Below are positions 28,932 through 38,310 of a DNA stretch of 64,000 bases, one piece after another. The notes below the pieces were generated by a model. It was not told the DNA's origin and searched no databases. It worked only from the letters and a program-made list of their open reading frames with translations. Source of the DNA: Eubacteriales bacterium (GTDB lineage Bacteria > Bacillota > Clostridia > Oscillospirales > Butyricicoccaceae). The position numbers and the translations under genes are program-made. Where the stretch lies: NCBI GenBank assembly GCA_030539335.1, contig JAUNSG010000004.1:161844-225843 (forward strand). The letters run 5' to 3'. Within the stretch, counting starts at the first letter, position 1, and each line of letters starts with the position of its first letter.

Positions 28932-28959
28932 AGTGTATCACAGCTCCCATTTTTCGCAA
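28932..28959 (-). promoter_or_regulatory. Predicted promoter of the DUF951-udp unit
   Basis: On minus, TTGCGA (28959-28954), a 16-bp spacer and TACACT (28937-28932), about 30 bp before the ATG. Confidence 0.6.
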
Positions 28960-29109
28960 AGAGTTTTTCAAAAAAAGCCGGTTTTCTGGGAAAGATTTCT
29001 CCTCCCGCTGCATACCATGAAACAGATTTCCTGTCCGGTATCGGGCGGCCTGTGCTGCGCCTGCCTGTGGGAATGACGTATCGAAACGAACAGAACGGAG
29101 GAAACAGTT

Positions 29110-30039
29110 ATGTTGCTGAAAAAAAATTATCCGCCCGAGGGAAGCTCCCGTACGCCGCCATCCCGCGAAGAGCTGCTGGCCGCCGTGACAGACGGCAGTA
29201 TTCTGGAGTCGGTTGCGGTGCGATGCGATGCCGATCACAACCTCCATGTCACACTGGGTGACGTGCACGGTGTGATCCCGCGGGAGGAATGTGCCCTCGG
29301 CATTGACACCGGAAAAACCCGTGAAATTGCCATCCTCTCCCGCGTCGGCAAGCCGGTTTGCTTTAAAGTCCTCTCCATCCAGGGAACGCAGGCGATCCTG
29401 TCCCGCCGTGCCGCACAACAGGAAGCGCTGGACGTCTTCCTCTCGACACTGGCGCCGGGGGATATCATTCCCGCCCGTGTGACACATATGGAACCGTTTG
29501 GCGCGTTTGTGGACATCGGATGCGGGGTCGTGTCCTTTATTGGGATCGAGAATATTTCCGTCAGCCGGATCTCCCATCCTTCGGAGCGTTTTGCCCCCGG
29601 ACAGCTCATCCGCGCGGCTGTACTTTCCATTGAGCCCGCTTTGGAGCGGATTACTCTAACCCATCGGGAGTTGCTGGGGACCTGGGAGGAGAACGCCTCA
29701 CAGTTTGCCGTCGGCGAGACCGTCTGCGGCATTGTGCGTAGCACCGAAGACTATGGCGTCTTTGTGGAATTGACCGCCAATCTCTCCGGCCTTGCCGAAC
29801 GGCGGTTCCCGGTCTCGAGCGGTCAAACCGTGTCCTGTTACATCAAATCCATCCTGCCGGAGCGCATGAAAATCAAGCTCAATCTGATCGATTTGCTCGG
29901 CGACCTCGATCCCCCTCCTATCCGCTATTTTGTCGAGGAGGACCACATGGATGCCTGGCACTACTCGCCGGCGGCCTGTCTGACCCGGCATATCGCAACG
30001 GATTTTTCCGCCCCGCACAGGTTCGGGACCCAGGACTGA
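29110..30039 (+). CDS. S1 RNA-binding domain protein
   Basis: A 309-residue protein with S1-like OB folds. The clearest is about residues 115-185 (GDIIPARVTHMEPFGAFVDIG ... SFIGIENIS), preceded by a degenerate one and followed by a third (GETVCGIVRSTEDYGVFVELT). It resembles the short Firmicute homologues of ribosomal protein S1 and probably binds mRNA on the ribosome, but lacks the IspH fusion seen in some Clostridia. CGGAGG lies 8 nt upstream of the ATG. It is monocistronic with a strong terminator. Confidence 0.88.
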   Translation: MLLKKNYPPEGSSRTPPSREELLAAVTDGSILESVAVRCDADHNLHVTLGDVHGVIPREECALGIDTGKTREIAILSRVGKPVCFKVLSIQGTQAILSRRAAQQEALDVFLSTLAPGDIIPARVTHMEPFGAFVDIGCGVVSFIGIENISVSRISHPSERFAPGQLIRAAVLSIEPALERITLTHRELLGTWEENASQFAVGETVCGIVRSTEDYGVFVELTANLSGLAERRFPVSSGQTVSCYIKSILPERMKIKLNLIDLLGDLDPPPIRYFVEEDHMDAWHYSPAACLTRHIATDFSAPHRFGTQD

Positions 30040-30052
30040 TTTTCGCAAAAAA

Positions 30053-30101
30053 CAGCGAGGTCAGAGCCGCCGTTTGGCTCCAGCCTCGCCGTATTTTTTT
30101 G
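30053..30101 (+). terminator. Terminator of the S1-domain gene
   Basis: GCGAGG (30055-30060) pairs with CCTCGC (30084-30089) and an inner GAGCC/GGCTC stem forms; TTTTTTT follows. Confidence 0.85.
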
Positions 30102-30102
30102 T

Positions 30103-33100
30103 TTATTTCAAGTGTACCGTATTGATGTCAACCAACTCGCACGACTCGATGTTCGTGTCACCCTCCAGGCAGCGCAGCAGCGCGGAGGCGGTATCCACCG
30201 CCGTCAGGCATGGGATCGCATGCTCAATCGTGCAGCGGCGCACCTTTACGGCAGCCAGTTCCGGATGGCGGCTCTTGACCGAGGTCGCGATGACATAATC
30301 AATCTCACCGGACTGAATCAGGTCGATCAGGTTCGGCGACGGCTCATCCTCATGGCGAACCGAGTTGGTCGCAACCATGTGGCGGTTCAGGACGTTCGCC
30401 GTTCCACTCGTCGCATACAGCTCGAAGCCGAGGTCGGCGAAACGCTCACCGATGTGAACCATCTCCTGCTTGTCCGAATCGCGGACAGCCATGGCAACCT
30501 TGCCGTTTTTCTTGAGTTTGAAGCCCGCTCCCATCATGCCCTTGAGCAGCGCCTCCCGGAAGGATCGGGATACGCCCAAAACCTCGCCGGTGGACTTCAT
30601 CTCCGGTCCGAGCTGGGTATCCAGATCGCGGAGCTTCTGGAAGGAGAAGACCGGAACCTTAACCGCATAATACTCGCTCTCCGGATACAGCTCCGTGCCA
30701 TAGCCCATGTCCTTCAGCTTCTCGCCAAACATGCAGCGCGTTGCCAGATCGACCATCGGAACACCGGTGATCTTGGAGATATACGGGATGGTACGGGACG
30801 AGCGCGGGTTGACCTCGATGACATAAATCTGGTCGTTGTACAGGACAAACTGGATATTGACCAGACCGACAACCGCCAATTCCTTGGACAGCTTTTTGGT
30901 GTAATCCAGAATAATTTTCTTGTGACGCTCCTCAATCGTGATCGGCGGATAGACCGAGATCGAGTCGCCGGAATGGATGCCGGCGCGCTCCATATGCTCC
31001 ATAATGCCCGGGATCAGGATGTCCTCACCGTCACAGATGGCATCGACCTCGATCTCGCGTCCCATCAGGTATTTGTCGATCAGGATCGGATTTTCGACCT
31101 TCGTGCGGGTGATGATGCGCATGTACTCACGGATATCCTCTTCCGTGAAGGCGATCTCCATACCCTGACCGCCGAGGACATACGACGGACGAACCAGAAC
31201 CGGATAACCCAGCCGGTCTGCTACCGCAACGGCTTCTTCTTCCGTAAAGACGGTATCGCCCTGCGCGCGCGGAATCCCGGTCTTGTTCAGGATGACGTCA
31301 AACTTTTCACGGTCCTCCGCCGCGTCAATGCTCCACGCCGGGGTACCCAGGATCGGGACGCCCAGCGATGCGACATGCTCCGCCAGATTGATGGCGGTCT
31401 GTCCGCCGAACTGGACGATTGCGGCATCCGGCTTCTCCGCCGCAACAATACCGGTGACATCCTCCGGCGTCAGCGGCTCAAAGTACAGGCGGTCTGCCGT
31501 GTCGAAGTCGGTCGAAACCGTCTCCGGGTTGTTGTTGACAATGACGGTTTCACAGCCCAGCTCCTTGAGCGCCCAGACCGAATGGACCGAGCAGTAATCG
31601 AATTCGATGCCCTGGCCGATACGAATCGGACCGGAGCCGAGAACCATGACCTTCTTCTTGCCGGTGCTCGGCTTGACCTCGGTCTCCTCGTCATAGGTCG
31701 AATAGTAATACGGCGTCTCCGCCTCAAACTCCGCTGCACAGGTATCGACGGTCTTGTAAACCGGCAGGCGGTGAACCTTTTCGCAGGACTTGCCGGACAG
31801 CTTTGTAATGAGCTTATCCGTGAAGCCAAACTTCTTGGCGGCCAGATACAGCTCTTCGGTCAGCTCCTCGGCCTGTTCGAGTGTGTGCTCCATGTAGGTG
31901 ATGCGCTGGAAGCCCTCCAGGAACCACTCGTCGATCAATGTGATCTCGTGGATCTCATCCACCGTCAGGATGCCGCGGCGCAGTGCCTCGCAGATCGAGA
32001 AAATGCGCTCATAGTCGCACTGCTTGACCTTGGCAATGACCTCTTCGTCACTCAGCTTTGCAATCAGCGGCATAGAGAGCGAATCCACCTTCATCTCAAT
32101 GGAGCGGACCGCCTTCATCATTGCGCCCTCAAAGCTGTTGGAAATGGACATGATCTCGCCTGTCGCCTTCATCTGCGTGCCGAGCGTCTTGTCCGCATAG
32201 ACAAACTTATCAAACGGCCAGCGCGGGAACTTGACAACGATGTAGTCCAGTGTCGGCTCAAAGCAGGCAACCGTCTTGCCGGTTACCGCATTGGTCAGCT
32301 CATCCAGACCATAACCAACCGCGATCTTGGCCGCAATCTTCGCGATCGGATAACCGGTCGCCTTGGAAGCCAGCGCCGAGGAACGCGATACACGCGGGTT
32401 AACCTCGATAACCGCATATTCAAACGAATCCGGATTGAGTGCAAACTGGACGTTGCAGCCGCCCTCAATGCCCAGCTCGGTGATGATCTTGAGCGCCGAG
32501 GTACGCAGCATCTGGTATTCGTAATCGCACAGGGTCTGCGACGGAGCGACAACGACCGAGTCGCCGGTGTGGACACCGACCGGATCGATATTCTCCATAT
32601 TGCAAACCGTGATGACATTTCCCTTGCCGTCACGCATGACCTCGTATTCGATTTCCTTCCAGCCGGCGATGCACTTCTCGACGAGGATCTCATCGACACG
32701 GGAGTACATGATACCGCTTGCCGCGATCTCACGAAGCTGCTCCCAGGTATAGGCGATGCCGCCGCCGGTGCCGCCCAGCGTATAGGCCGGACGAATGATG
32801 ACCGGAAGGCCGATCTGTTCGGTGAATTCCACCGCGTCTTCCACGGTGTGGACAACCTTGGAGGCAATGATCGGCTCGTTGATCTTCTCCATCGTGTCCT
32901 TGAACAGCTGACGATCCTCCGCCTTGTCGATCGTGGTGGGGTTCGCCCCGAGCAGCTTGACGCCATATTCCTCCAGGAAGCCCTCTGCGACCAGCTCCAT
33001 CGCAATGTTTAGGCCGGTCTGTCCGCCCAGCGTCGGCAGGATGGAATCCGGACGCTCCTTGCGGATGATCTCCTTGACGCATGGGATGGTCATCGGTTCA

Positions 33101-33297
33101 ATATAAACCTTATCCGCCATCGCCTTGTCCGTCATGATCGTCGCCGGGTTGGAGTTAACCAGAACGACTTCCAGTCCCTCCTCGCGCAGCGCGCGGCATG
33201 CCTGTGTACCGGCGTAGTCGAACTCCGCTGCCTGGCCGATGACGATCGGGCCGGAGCCAAGCACCATAATCTTATGTATATCCTTGCGAAGTGGCAT
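30103..33297 (-). CDS. carB: Carbamoyl-phosphate synthase, large subunit
   Basis: A 1064-residue synthetase made of two homologous ATP-grasp halves (about 1-400 and 550-935) with an oligomerisation region between and a C-terminal allosteric MGS-like domain (about 940-1064). It makes carbamoyl phosphate from bicarbonate, ammonia released by CarA, and two ATP. N-terminus MPLRKDIHKIMVLGSGPIVIGQ and the repeat KKVMVLGSGPIRIGQG are typical. The start codon shares one base with the carA stop. It is the last gene of the pyr operon. Confidence 0.98.
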   Translation of the reverse strand: MPLRKDIHKIMVLGSGPIVIGQAAEFDYAGTQACRALREEGLEVVLVNSNPATIMTDKAMADKVYIEPMTIPCVKEIIRKERPDSILPTLGGQTGLNIAMELVAEGFLEEYGVKLLGANPTTIDKAEDRQLFKDTMEKINEPIIASKVVHTVEDAVEFTEQIGLPVIIRPAYTLGGTGGGIAYTWEQLREIAASGIMYSRVDEILVEKCIAGWKEIEYEVMRDGKGNVITVCNMENIDPVGVHTGDSVVVAPSQTLCDYEYQMLRTSALKIITELGIEGGCNVQFALNPDSFEYAVIEVNPRVSRSSALASKATGYPIAKIAAKIAVGYGLDELTNAVTGKTVACFEPTLDYIVVKFPRWPFDKFVYADKTLGTQMKATGEIMSISNSFEGAMMKAVRSIEMKVDSLSMPLIAKLSDEEVIAKVKQCDYERIFSICEALRRGILTVDEIHEITLIDEWFLEGFQRITYMEHTLEQAEELTEELYLAAKKFGFTDKLITKLSGKSCEKVHRLPVYKTVDTCAAEFEAETPYYYSTYDEETEVKPSTGKKKVMVLGSGPIRIGQGIEFDYCSVHSVWALKELGCETVIVNNNPETVSTDFDTADRLYFEPLTPEDVTGIVAAEKPDAAIVQFGGQTAINLAEHVASLGVPILGTPAWSIDAAEDREKFDVILNKTGIPRAQGDTVFTEEEAVAVADRLGYPVLVRPSYVLGGQGMEIAFTEEDIREYMRIITRTKVENPILIDKYLMGREIEVDAICDGEDILIPGIMEHMERAGIHSGDSISVYPPITIEERHKKIILDYTKKLSKELAVVGLVNIQFVLYNDQIYVIEVNPRSSRTIPYISKITGVPMVDLATRCMFGEKLKDMGYGTELYPESEYYAVKVPVFSFQKLRDLDTQLGPEMKSTGEVLGVSRSFREALLKGMMGAGFKLKKNGKVAMAVRDSDKQEMVHIGERFADLGFELYATSGTANVLNRHMVATNSVRHEDEPSPNLIDLIQSGEIDYVIATSVKSRHPELAAVKVRRCTIEHAIPCLTAVDTASALLRCLEGDTNIESCELVDINTVHLK

Positions 33298-34394
33298 TAC
33301 TGCGCACCACCTTTCTTCTCATCCATCAAGTCAATAAACTGGTCAAACAGATAGCTGGTATCCTGCGGACCTGGATGAACCTCCGGATGGTACTGTACCG
33401 TGAAAATCGGTGCGTGGATGTGTTCCACGCCTTCGCAGGTGTTGTCATTCAAATTGATGTGGCTGACACGGGCAATGCTCGGATCTACGGTGTCACCCAC
33501 AACCGCATAGCCATGGTTCTGGCTGGTGATATAGGTGCGGTCCTTCGCCAAATCCTTGACCGGATGATTGACGCCGCGATGACCGTACTTGAGCTTTTCG
33601 GTCTTCGCGCCAATCGCCAGGCTCATGAGCTGATGACCCAGACAAATGCCAAAGATCGGCATGCCGGACGCAATCAGCTTCTTCAGATTTTCGATGATCC
33701 CGACATTCTCCGCCGGGTCGCCCGGGCCGTTGGAAAGCATGATGCCGTCGTAGCCTCCATTCAAAACCGCTTCCGGTTCCGTGAACGCCGGGAGCACGGT
33801 GACTTCACAGCCGCGTGCGCACAGTTCACGCTGGATGTTCTGCTTTACGCCAAAGTCCAGCAGAGCGACGCGGTGCTTCTGTTCCCCCACCGCCGGATAG
33901 ATCGCCGGCTGGTCGATTGTCACACTCTTGACCGCATCCGTCACCTGATAGGCCTTCATCTCTTCGATCATGGCCTCATCCGGTTCATAGCCTTCGGTAT
34001 ACAGAATGCCGTTCATGACACCACTGCTGCGCAGGATCCGCGTCAGGCGGCGGGTATCAATGCCCGCCAGTCCGATGACGTTCTCTGCCTTCAGATATTC
34101 GTCAATCGAGCGGTCCTTGCGCCAGTTGGACGGATAGCGACAGGCTTCGCGCATGATAAATCCGCTCACCCAGCATTTTCTGGACTCAAAGTCCTCGGCG
34201 TTCAGGCCGTAGTTGCCAATCAGCGGGTAGGTCATGCAGACGGTCTGTCCATAGTAGGACGGGTCGGTCAGGACTTCCTGATAGCCTGCCATGCCGGTAT
34301 TGAATACGATTTCAGCAATTTTTGCGCCTTCTGCACCGACGTTTGTCCCCTCAAACAGGGTTCCGTCAGCCAGCAGGAGATATGCTTTCTTCAA
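33297..34394 (-). CDS. carA: Carbamoyl-phosphate synthase, small subunit (TTG start)
   Basis: A 365-residue glutaminase subunit that delivers ammonia to CarB. The class I amidotransferase Cys is in FGICLGHQLMSL and the His-Glu in VQYHPEVHPGP; the N-terminal domain reads LLLADGTLFEGTNVGA. The frame is open 12 codons further up to an ATG, but AAAGGAG lies 9-10 nt before a TTG at 34394, which gives the N-terminus (M)KKAYLLLADG expected for the family. The order pyrR-pyrF-carA-carB is a pyrimidine operon. Confidence 0.94.
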   Translation of the reverse strand: MKKAYLLLADGTLFEGTNVGAEGAKIAEIVFNTGMAGYQEVLTDPSYYGQTVCMTYPLIGNYGLNAEDFESRKCWVSGFIMREACRYPSNWRKDRSIDEYLKAENVIGLAGIDTRRLTRILRSSGVMNGILYTEGYEPDEAMIEEMKAYQVTDAVKSVTIDQPAIYPAVGEQKHRVALLDFGVKQNIQRELCARGCEVTVLPAFTEPEAVLNGGYDGIMLSNGPGDPAENVGIIENLKKLIASGMPIFGICLGHQLMSLAIGAKTEKLKYGHRGVNHPVKDLAKDRTYITSQNHGYAVVGDTVDPSIARVSHINLNDNTCEGVEHIHAPIFTVQYHPEVHPGPQDTSYLFDQFIDLMDEKKGGAQ

Positions 34395-34516
34395 CGTTCC
34401 AGACACTCCTTTGTCGGTTGTATGCAGCACTGCTGCACGGTGGTTTCTTATTGCAAGCGAACAATACTTCGCTTTTCTTCTATGAGAGTATTTTTGAGAG
34501 TATTTTCTTGTTTTAT

Positions 34517-35425
34517 TTAACGGATTGCGGACACAATATCATCACGCATGCGAATCGCTTCCTGACGCGCCGCCTCCTGATAATCCAGATCGCACTTCTT
34601 CCAGGCACACATGATACCGCGGGAAGAATTGACAATCGCACCCAGACCGTCATCGTTAAACGCGTTGGCGATGTCTTTTGCCGTTGCCCCCTGCGCACCG
34701 TAGCCCGGCACAAGGAAGTAGCCGTGCGGGATGATTTCACGCACAATCTTCTGCTCCTCCGGATACGTCGCGCCGACAACCGCACCGACTTCGCTGTAGC
34801 CGCACTCCGTCATCAGATCCTCGCCCCATTCGGCGACCTTCTCCGCAACGCGGACGTACAGCGGCTTGCCGTCAAGCTCCCGGTTCTGGAATTCTCCGGA
34901 GGACTGATTGGACGTCTTAACCAGGACATAGATGCCGCGGCTGCGGTTCTTGCACTCGGTCAGGAACGGATGGATTCCATCGGAACCGAGATAAGCATTT
35001 ACCGTACACGAATCGCAGTTGTAAACCGGCAGGCTCACGCCGCCGACCTCGCTCTCTCCCAGATATGCCTGTGCATATGCGGTCGCTGTGGCGCCGATGT
35101 CATTGCGCTTGATGTCCGCGATAACATACATGCCCTTCTCGTGTGCATATGCGACGGTATCGTGCAGCACCTTGGCGCCGTCCGGGCCGAGCAGCTCATA
35201 GTAGGCCGCCTGCGGCTTAATGGCCGGAACAATATCGCACAGCGCATCAATCAGACCCTTGTTGAACTCCATCATGCTCTCAGCCGCCGCCTTGAGCGTC
35301 TTGCCGTATTCTGCAATGTTTTTCTCAACAATGTACGATGGGATGTACTCCAGACGGGCATCCAAGCCCGCAACCGTCGGATTGTTCTTCTCGCGGATTG
35401 CATTTACCAATGTGTTAATTGACAT
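34517..35425 (-). CDS. pyrF: Orotidine 5'-phosphate decarboxylase (type 2)
   Basis: A 302-residue enzyme, last step of UMP synthesis. It belongs to the longer type 2 subfamily: NPTVAGLDARLEYIP near the start, KPQAAYYELLG, and the catalytic VIADIKRNDIGATA with Asp-x-Lys-x-x-Asp. It sits between pyrR and carA. pyrB, pyrC, pyrD and pyrE are not in this window. Confidence 0.96.
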   Translation of the reverse strand: MSINTLVNAIREKNNPTVAGLDARLEYIPSYIVEKNIAEYGKTLKAAAESMMEFNKGLIDALCDIVPAIKPQAAYYELLGPDGAKVLHDTVAYAHEKGMYVIADIKRNDIGATATAYAQAYLGESEVGGVSLPVYNCDSCTVNAYLGSDGIHPFLTECKNRSRGIYVLVKTSNQSSGEFQNRELDGKPLYVRVAEKVAEWGEDLMTECGYSEVGAVVGATYPEEQKIVREIIPHGYFLVPGYGAQGATAKDIANAFNDDGLGAIVNSSRGIMCAWKKCDLDYQEAARQEAIRMRDDIVSAIR

Positions 35426-35466
35426 AGTTTCCTCCTATAGTCCTCTATGGTTCTTTCTCTCACTTC

Positions 35467-36021
35467 TTATACCTGTTTGTCACGTTTGTCTTCCAAAATA
35501 ACGACGCTGTCCCGTCCGTCCACCTCACAGAGCTGAACGCGAACCCGTTCTTCGTGCGAGGTCGGGAGGTTTTTCCCGATGTAATCCGGACGAATTGGCA
35601 GTTCCCGGTGTCCGCGGTCCACCAATACCGCCAGTTGAATGCGCTTTGCCCGTCCTGCACTCAGGACCGCCTCCATCGCCGCCCGCGCCGTGCGTCCGGT
35701 AAACAAAACATCGTCCACAATCACGACGGTTTTCTGCTCAATCTGACCGATTTCCAGCTTGGGAAAGGTGATCACCTCCCGGCTCGGCAGATCATCGCGG
35801 TACGCTGTGATATCCAACGGCAGGGTCTGTGGACGGCTGCCCTCGACCTCGGCAATCTTGTCCGCCATGCGCTCCGCAAGGTATTTCCCCCGCGTACACA
35901 CGCCGGCCAGGACAACGTCTTCGCTGCCATGGTTCTTCTCAATGATCTCATATGAAATTCGGTTGATGGCCCGGCGCACTGCACCTTCCTCCATAATTTC
36001 GGCCTTTTTCACCTGTTTCAT
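35467..36021 (-). CDS. pyrR: Bifunctional pyr operon attenuator / uracil phosphoribosyltransferase
   Basis: A 184-residue PRTase-fold protein. The PRPP loop VVIVDDVLFTGRTARAAMEAV is diagnostic, as is the N-terminus (KKAEIMEEGAVRRAINRISYEI). PyrR binds UMP and then a hairpin in the pyr leader RNA, causing termination; it also has weak UPRT activity. It is first in the operon, and a PyrR binding-loop match lies in the leader at 36212-36224. Confidence 0.97.
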   Translation of the reverse strand: MKQVKKAEIMEEGAVRRAINRISYEIIEKNHGSEDVVLAGVCTRGKYLAERMADKIAEVEGSRPQTLPLDITAYRDDLPSREVITFPKLEIGQIEQKTVVIVDDVLFTGRTARAAMEAVLSAGRAKRIQLAVLVDRGHRELPIRPDYIGKNLPTSHEERVRVQLCEVDGRDSVVILEDKRDKQV

Positions 36022-36074
36022 TCCTTTTTCCTCATCCTAATGATTTCCCATACAAACAGCCCAGCTGCTTTCCG

Positions 36075-36224
36075 CCGATCCAAACAACAAAAAAACGGCT
36101 CTCCACCTCTTTTGCAAAAACACAGAGAAAAATCCGTTCAACTCTGTGTTGCACAAAACCCCGGTCGGAAGCCGCCAGCGGACGCAATACGCCCCTAGTT
36201 TCCTTTCTGTCGCCTTGCCGGACT
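36075..36224 (-). promoter_or_regulatory. pyr leader: PyrR-binding loop and attenuator
   Basis: On minus the leader contains AGTCCGGCAAGGC (36224-36212), matching the PyrR binding-loop consensus (ARUCCNGNGAGGYU) at about 12 of 14 positions. Downstream is a 9-bp hairpin AACACAGAG/CTCTGTGTT (36150-36142 with 36127-36119) followed by TTTTG, and then a second run of seven Ts after GAGAGCCG that can pair back to CGG-CTCT in an alternative structure. The layout is a classical PyrR antiterminator/terminator switch. Confidence 0.75.
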
Positions 36225-36262
36225 CACGGGTCCTGCTTAAAGGTTGCTTTTTCATCTGCTTT

Positions 36263-36291
36263 ATTATATACCATCGCAATTTTTTTGTAAA
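36263..36291 (-). promoter_or_regulatory. Promoter of the pyr operon
   Basis: On minus, TTTACA (36291-36286), a 17-bp spacer and TATAAT (36268-36263), giving a leader of about 235 nt before pyrR. Confidence 0.8.
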
Positions 36292-36473
36292 TCAAAAATG
36301 TCAAGAAACTTTCCGTCAGAATGCACAGGATGTTTTCCGTTCCGCTCTCATTTTTTGCCTCTGTGTAAACCGATGCCAAATTCTCGCTGTTTGCGTCGAA
36401 ATTGCCAGTCCCGTGTCCGCAACATTCCGCAGTCATCCGGGCAAACTGTGCGCAGGAGAAAGGAGTGAGAACG

Positions 36474-36668
36474 ATGAAAAGCACGATTTTTACCACCGGT
36501 GTGATTGCCGGTCTCGCCGGAATGACCATAGCCGCTTATGCCATGAAGCGAACCATGCCCGGTACCGAGATGGGGCGCTCTGTCTCAAAGGCGGCGCACA
36601 CCACCGCAGGCGCCGTCAGCTCCATCGCACAGGACGCCGCAGACGCCATCGACCATGTTGTAAAATAA
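36474..36668 (+). CDS. Small membrane protein of unknown function
   Basis: A 64-residue protein with one N-terminal hydrophobic segment (residues 4-23, IFTTGVIAGLAGMTIAAYAM) and an amphipathic Ala/Ser-rich remainder (AHTTAGAVSSIAQDAADAIDHVV). This resembles YtxH-like or similar small envelope proteins but no family can be named. AAAGGAG lies 8 nt upstream of the ATG. It is monocistronic; the long hairpin at 36692-36765 follows. Confidence 0.7.
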   Translation: MKSTIFTTGVIAGLAGMTIAAYAMKRTMPGTEMGRSVSKAAHTTAGAVSSIAQDAADAIDHVVK

Positions 36669-36691
36669 GCCTGCCTATCAAATGGAGAAAA

Positions 36692-36765
36692 CCTCATCTG
36701 CTTCACAGCAAAAATATCCCGTCCGTTTTTCCGGACCTTTCTGGATATCCTGTGAACAGATGAGG
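36692..36765. terminator. Long imperfect hairpin, bidirectional terminator
   Basis: A 74-nt inverted repeat: CCTCATCTG-C-TTCACAG pairs with CTGTGAA-C-AGATGAGG, then ATATCC/GGATAT and an inner GTCCG/CGGAC tip. TATTTTT follows on plus. It separates a plus gene from a convergent TetR gene and can end both. Confidence 0.7.
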
Positions 36766-36796
36766 TATTTTTCTGCACATGCAACGGCCAGATGCC

Positions 36797-37372
36797 TTAC
36801 CGAATTGCCTCTACCGGAAAGATCCGGCAGATCAAATTGTCGATTATGACCGTGATCCCCTCCAGGGAGTCTTCCTGCTCCAGCCACATCGTCACAGCGC
36901 CGACAATCCCATTCGCCAAAAAGCGGCAGACATATTTCCGCTGTCCATCGTTTTCCTCCAGCATATGCGTTGTCTGCACACGATAAATCGTGTCCTCCAA
37001 CACGCGCATCATCTTCGAACGGATCCCTTCCCCGGAGGTATCGTGGAACAGCGTCCGGACGAGGAACCGGTTCTCCTGAATGTAGCCGAGTACCGCATCG
37101 GCGATGTCCTGTACCGAGTGGTTGTCCTCCGTCGGCTGATAGGTTTCCAGGTTTTCTTGCAGCACCTGGACCAGTTCGTTTTCAATTTTGTCCTTCAGAT
37201 CATAGGTATCCGTGTAGTGAAAATAAAACGTGCCGCGGTTCAAATCCGCACGTTCCGTAATCTCCTTCACCGTGATATCTTTAAATTCCTTCTCGTTCAT
37301 CAGCTCCGCCAGCGCCTGCCGCAGCAGCCGCTTTGTCCGGCGAATTCTCCGATCTTCTCTCTTTTTCGCCAT
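36797..37372 (-). CDS. TetR/AcrR family regulator
   Basis: A 191-residue DNA-binding protein. The N-terminal helix-turn-helix is clear (KDITVKEITERADLNRGTFYFHYTDTYDL in two halves), and the C-terminal domain is of the TetR_C_7 type seen in DhaS-like regulators (TFYFHYTDTYDLKDKIE and LICRIFPVEAI end). It has a strong promoter of its own. No target is obvious; it is divergent from the second TetR gene at 37583. Confidence 0.9.
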   Translation of the reverse strand: MAKKREDRRIRRTKRLLRQALAELMNEKEFKDITVKEITERADLNRGTFYFHYTDTYDLKDKIENELVQVLQENLETYQPTEDNHSVQDIADAVLGYIQENRFLVRTLFHDTSGEGIRSKMMRVLEDTIYRVQTTHMLEENDGQRKYVCRFLANGIVGAVTMWLEQEDSLEGITVIIDNLICRIFPVEAIR

Positions 37373-37413
37373 AGCAAACTCTCCCTGTTTTTCATCATAT
37401 TTTTATTGTTTGT

Positions 37414-37442
37414 ATTATAACCCACATTCATCCGCCTTGCAA
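37414..37442 (-). promoter_or_regulatory. Promoter of the minus-strand TetR gene
   Basis: On minus, TTGCAA (37442-37437), a 17-bp spacer and TATAAT (37419-37414), 41 bp before the ATG. Confidence 0.75.
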
Positions 37443-37515
37443 TAATTTTGTTGAAATTTTATACTTCAAAGCATGCAGCTGGATGGTCGATCAAACACAA
37501 ATCGCCGGAGCGGTC

Positions 37516-37567
37516 TTGACAGACATACCAACAGTATGCTATGGTATAAACATACTGACAGTATGTT
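37516..37567 (+). promoter_or_regulatory. Promoter with twin TetR-type operators
   Basis: TTGACA (37516-37521), 18 bp and TATGGT (37540-37545). Two 15-bp palindromic sites lie over it: CATACCAACAGTATG (37524-37538, in the spacer) and CATACTGACAGTATG (37551-37565, over the start point; extends to a perfect 9+1+9 palindrome at 37549-37567). They differ at two bases and their starts are 27 bp apart. Confidence 0.8.
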
Positions 37568-37582
37568 TGGTGGTGAAAGGCA

Positions 37583-38236
37583 ATGGCAAGAAATAAGCAT
37601 CCGGAAGAGACGGTCAACCTAATATTGGATGTCGCATACCGCCTGTTCATGGAACAGGGATATGAGCACACGTCCATTCAGGATATTATCAATCATCTGG
37701 GCGGTCTCAGCAAGGGAGCGATCTACCATCACTTCAAGTCAAAAGAGGATATTTTGGTCGCCGTTACCGACCGAATGACCGCCGATTCCAATCAGATGCT
37801 TGCGGACATTCGCGACCGTTCCGACCTCAGCGGCAAGGACAAACTGAAGATGATTTTTAAGCAGTCCATCGGCCGGCCTGTTCAGGATGAAATCTTTACC
37901 GCAGCCCCGAATTTTAGCAACAATCCCAAGCTTCTTTCCAGCCTTTTGCATGAGACGATAACGGAAGCGGCTCCACAGTACATCTTCCCAATCCTTCAAC
38001 AGGGAATTTCCGATGGATCCATTCAGACAGAATATCCGGAACAATTGGCCGAACTCATCTTACTGGCGGCCAATGTCTGGATGAATCCGATGATCTTTGA
38101 CAGTTCCACGGAAGAATCCTATCGCAAATTCATGGTATTTCGGCAGATGCTACAGGGATTTGGTCTGGATATCGTCGATGACGAGATGTTGAACCGCTTG
38201 CAGGAGCTTGCATCCATTTATCAAAAAAACAAATAA
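37583..38236 (+). CDS. TetR/AcrR family regulator of the export operon
   Basis: A 217-residue repressor with an N-terminal helix-turn-helix (TSIQDIINHLGGLSKGAIYHHFKSKEDIL in two parts) and a helical ligand-binding domain. Two near-identical palindromes cover its promoter, so it almost surely represses itself. The ABC transporter and MFS genes follow on the same strand, with 74 bp before the ABC gene, and are the likely targets. Confidence 0.93.
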   Translation: MARNKHPEETVNLILDVAYRLFMEQGYEHTSIQDIINHLGGLSKGAIYHHFKSKEDILVAVTDRMTADSNQMLADIRDRSDLSGKDKLKMIFKQSIGRPVQDEIFTAAPNFSNNPKLLSSLLHETITEAAPQYIFPILQQGISDGSIQTEYPEQLAELILLAANVWMNPMIFDSSTEESYRKFMVFRQMLQGFGLDIVDDEMLNRLQELASIYQKNK

Positions 38237-38310
38237 TACTCTGCCCTGCAAAATGGGCAGATATATTTTCGCACGATACATACCGACGTGCGGTATCGGA
38301 AGGAGATAGT

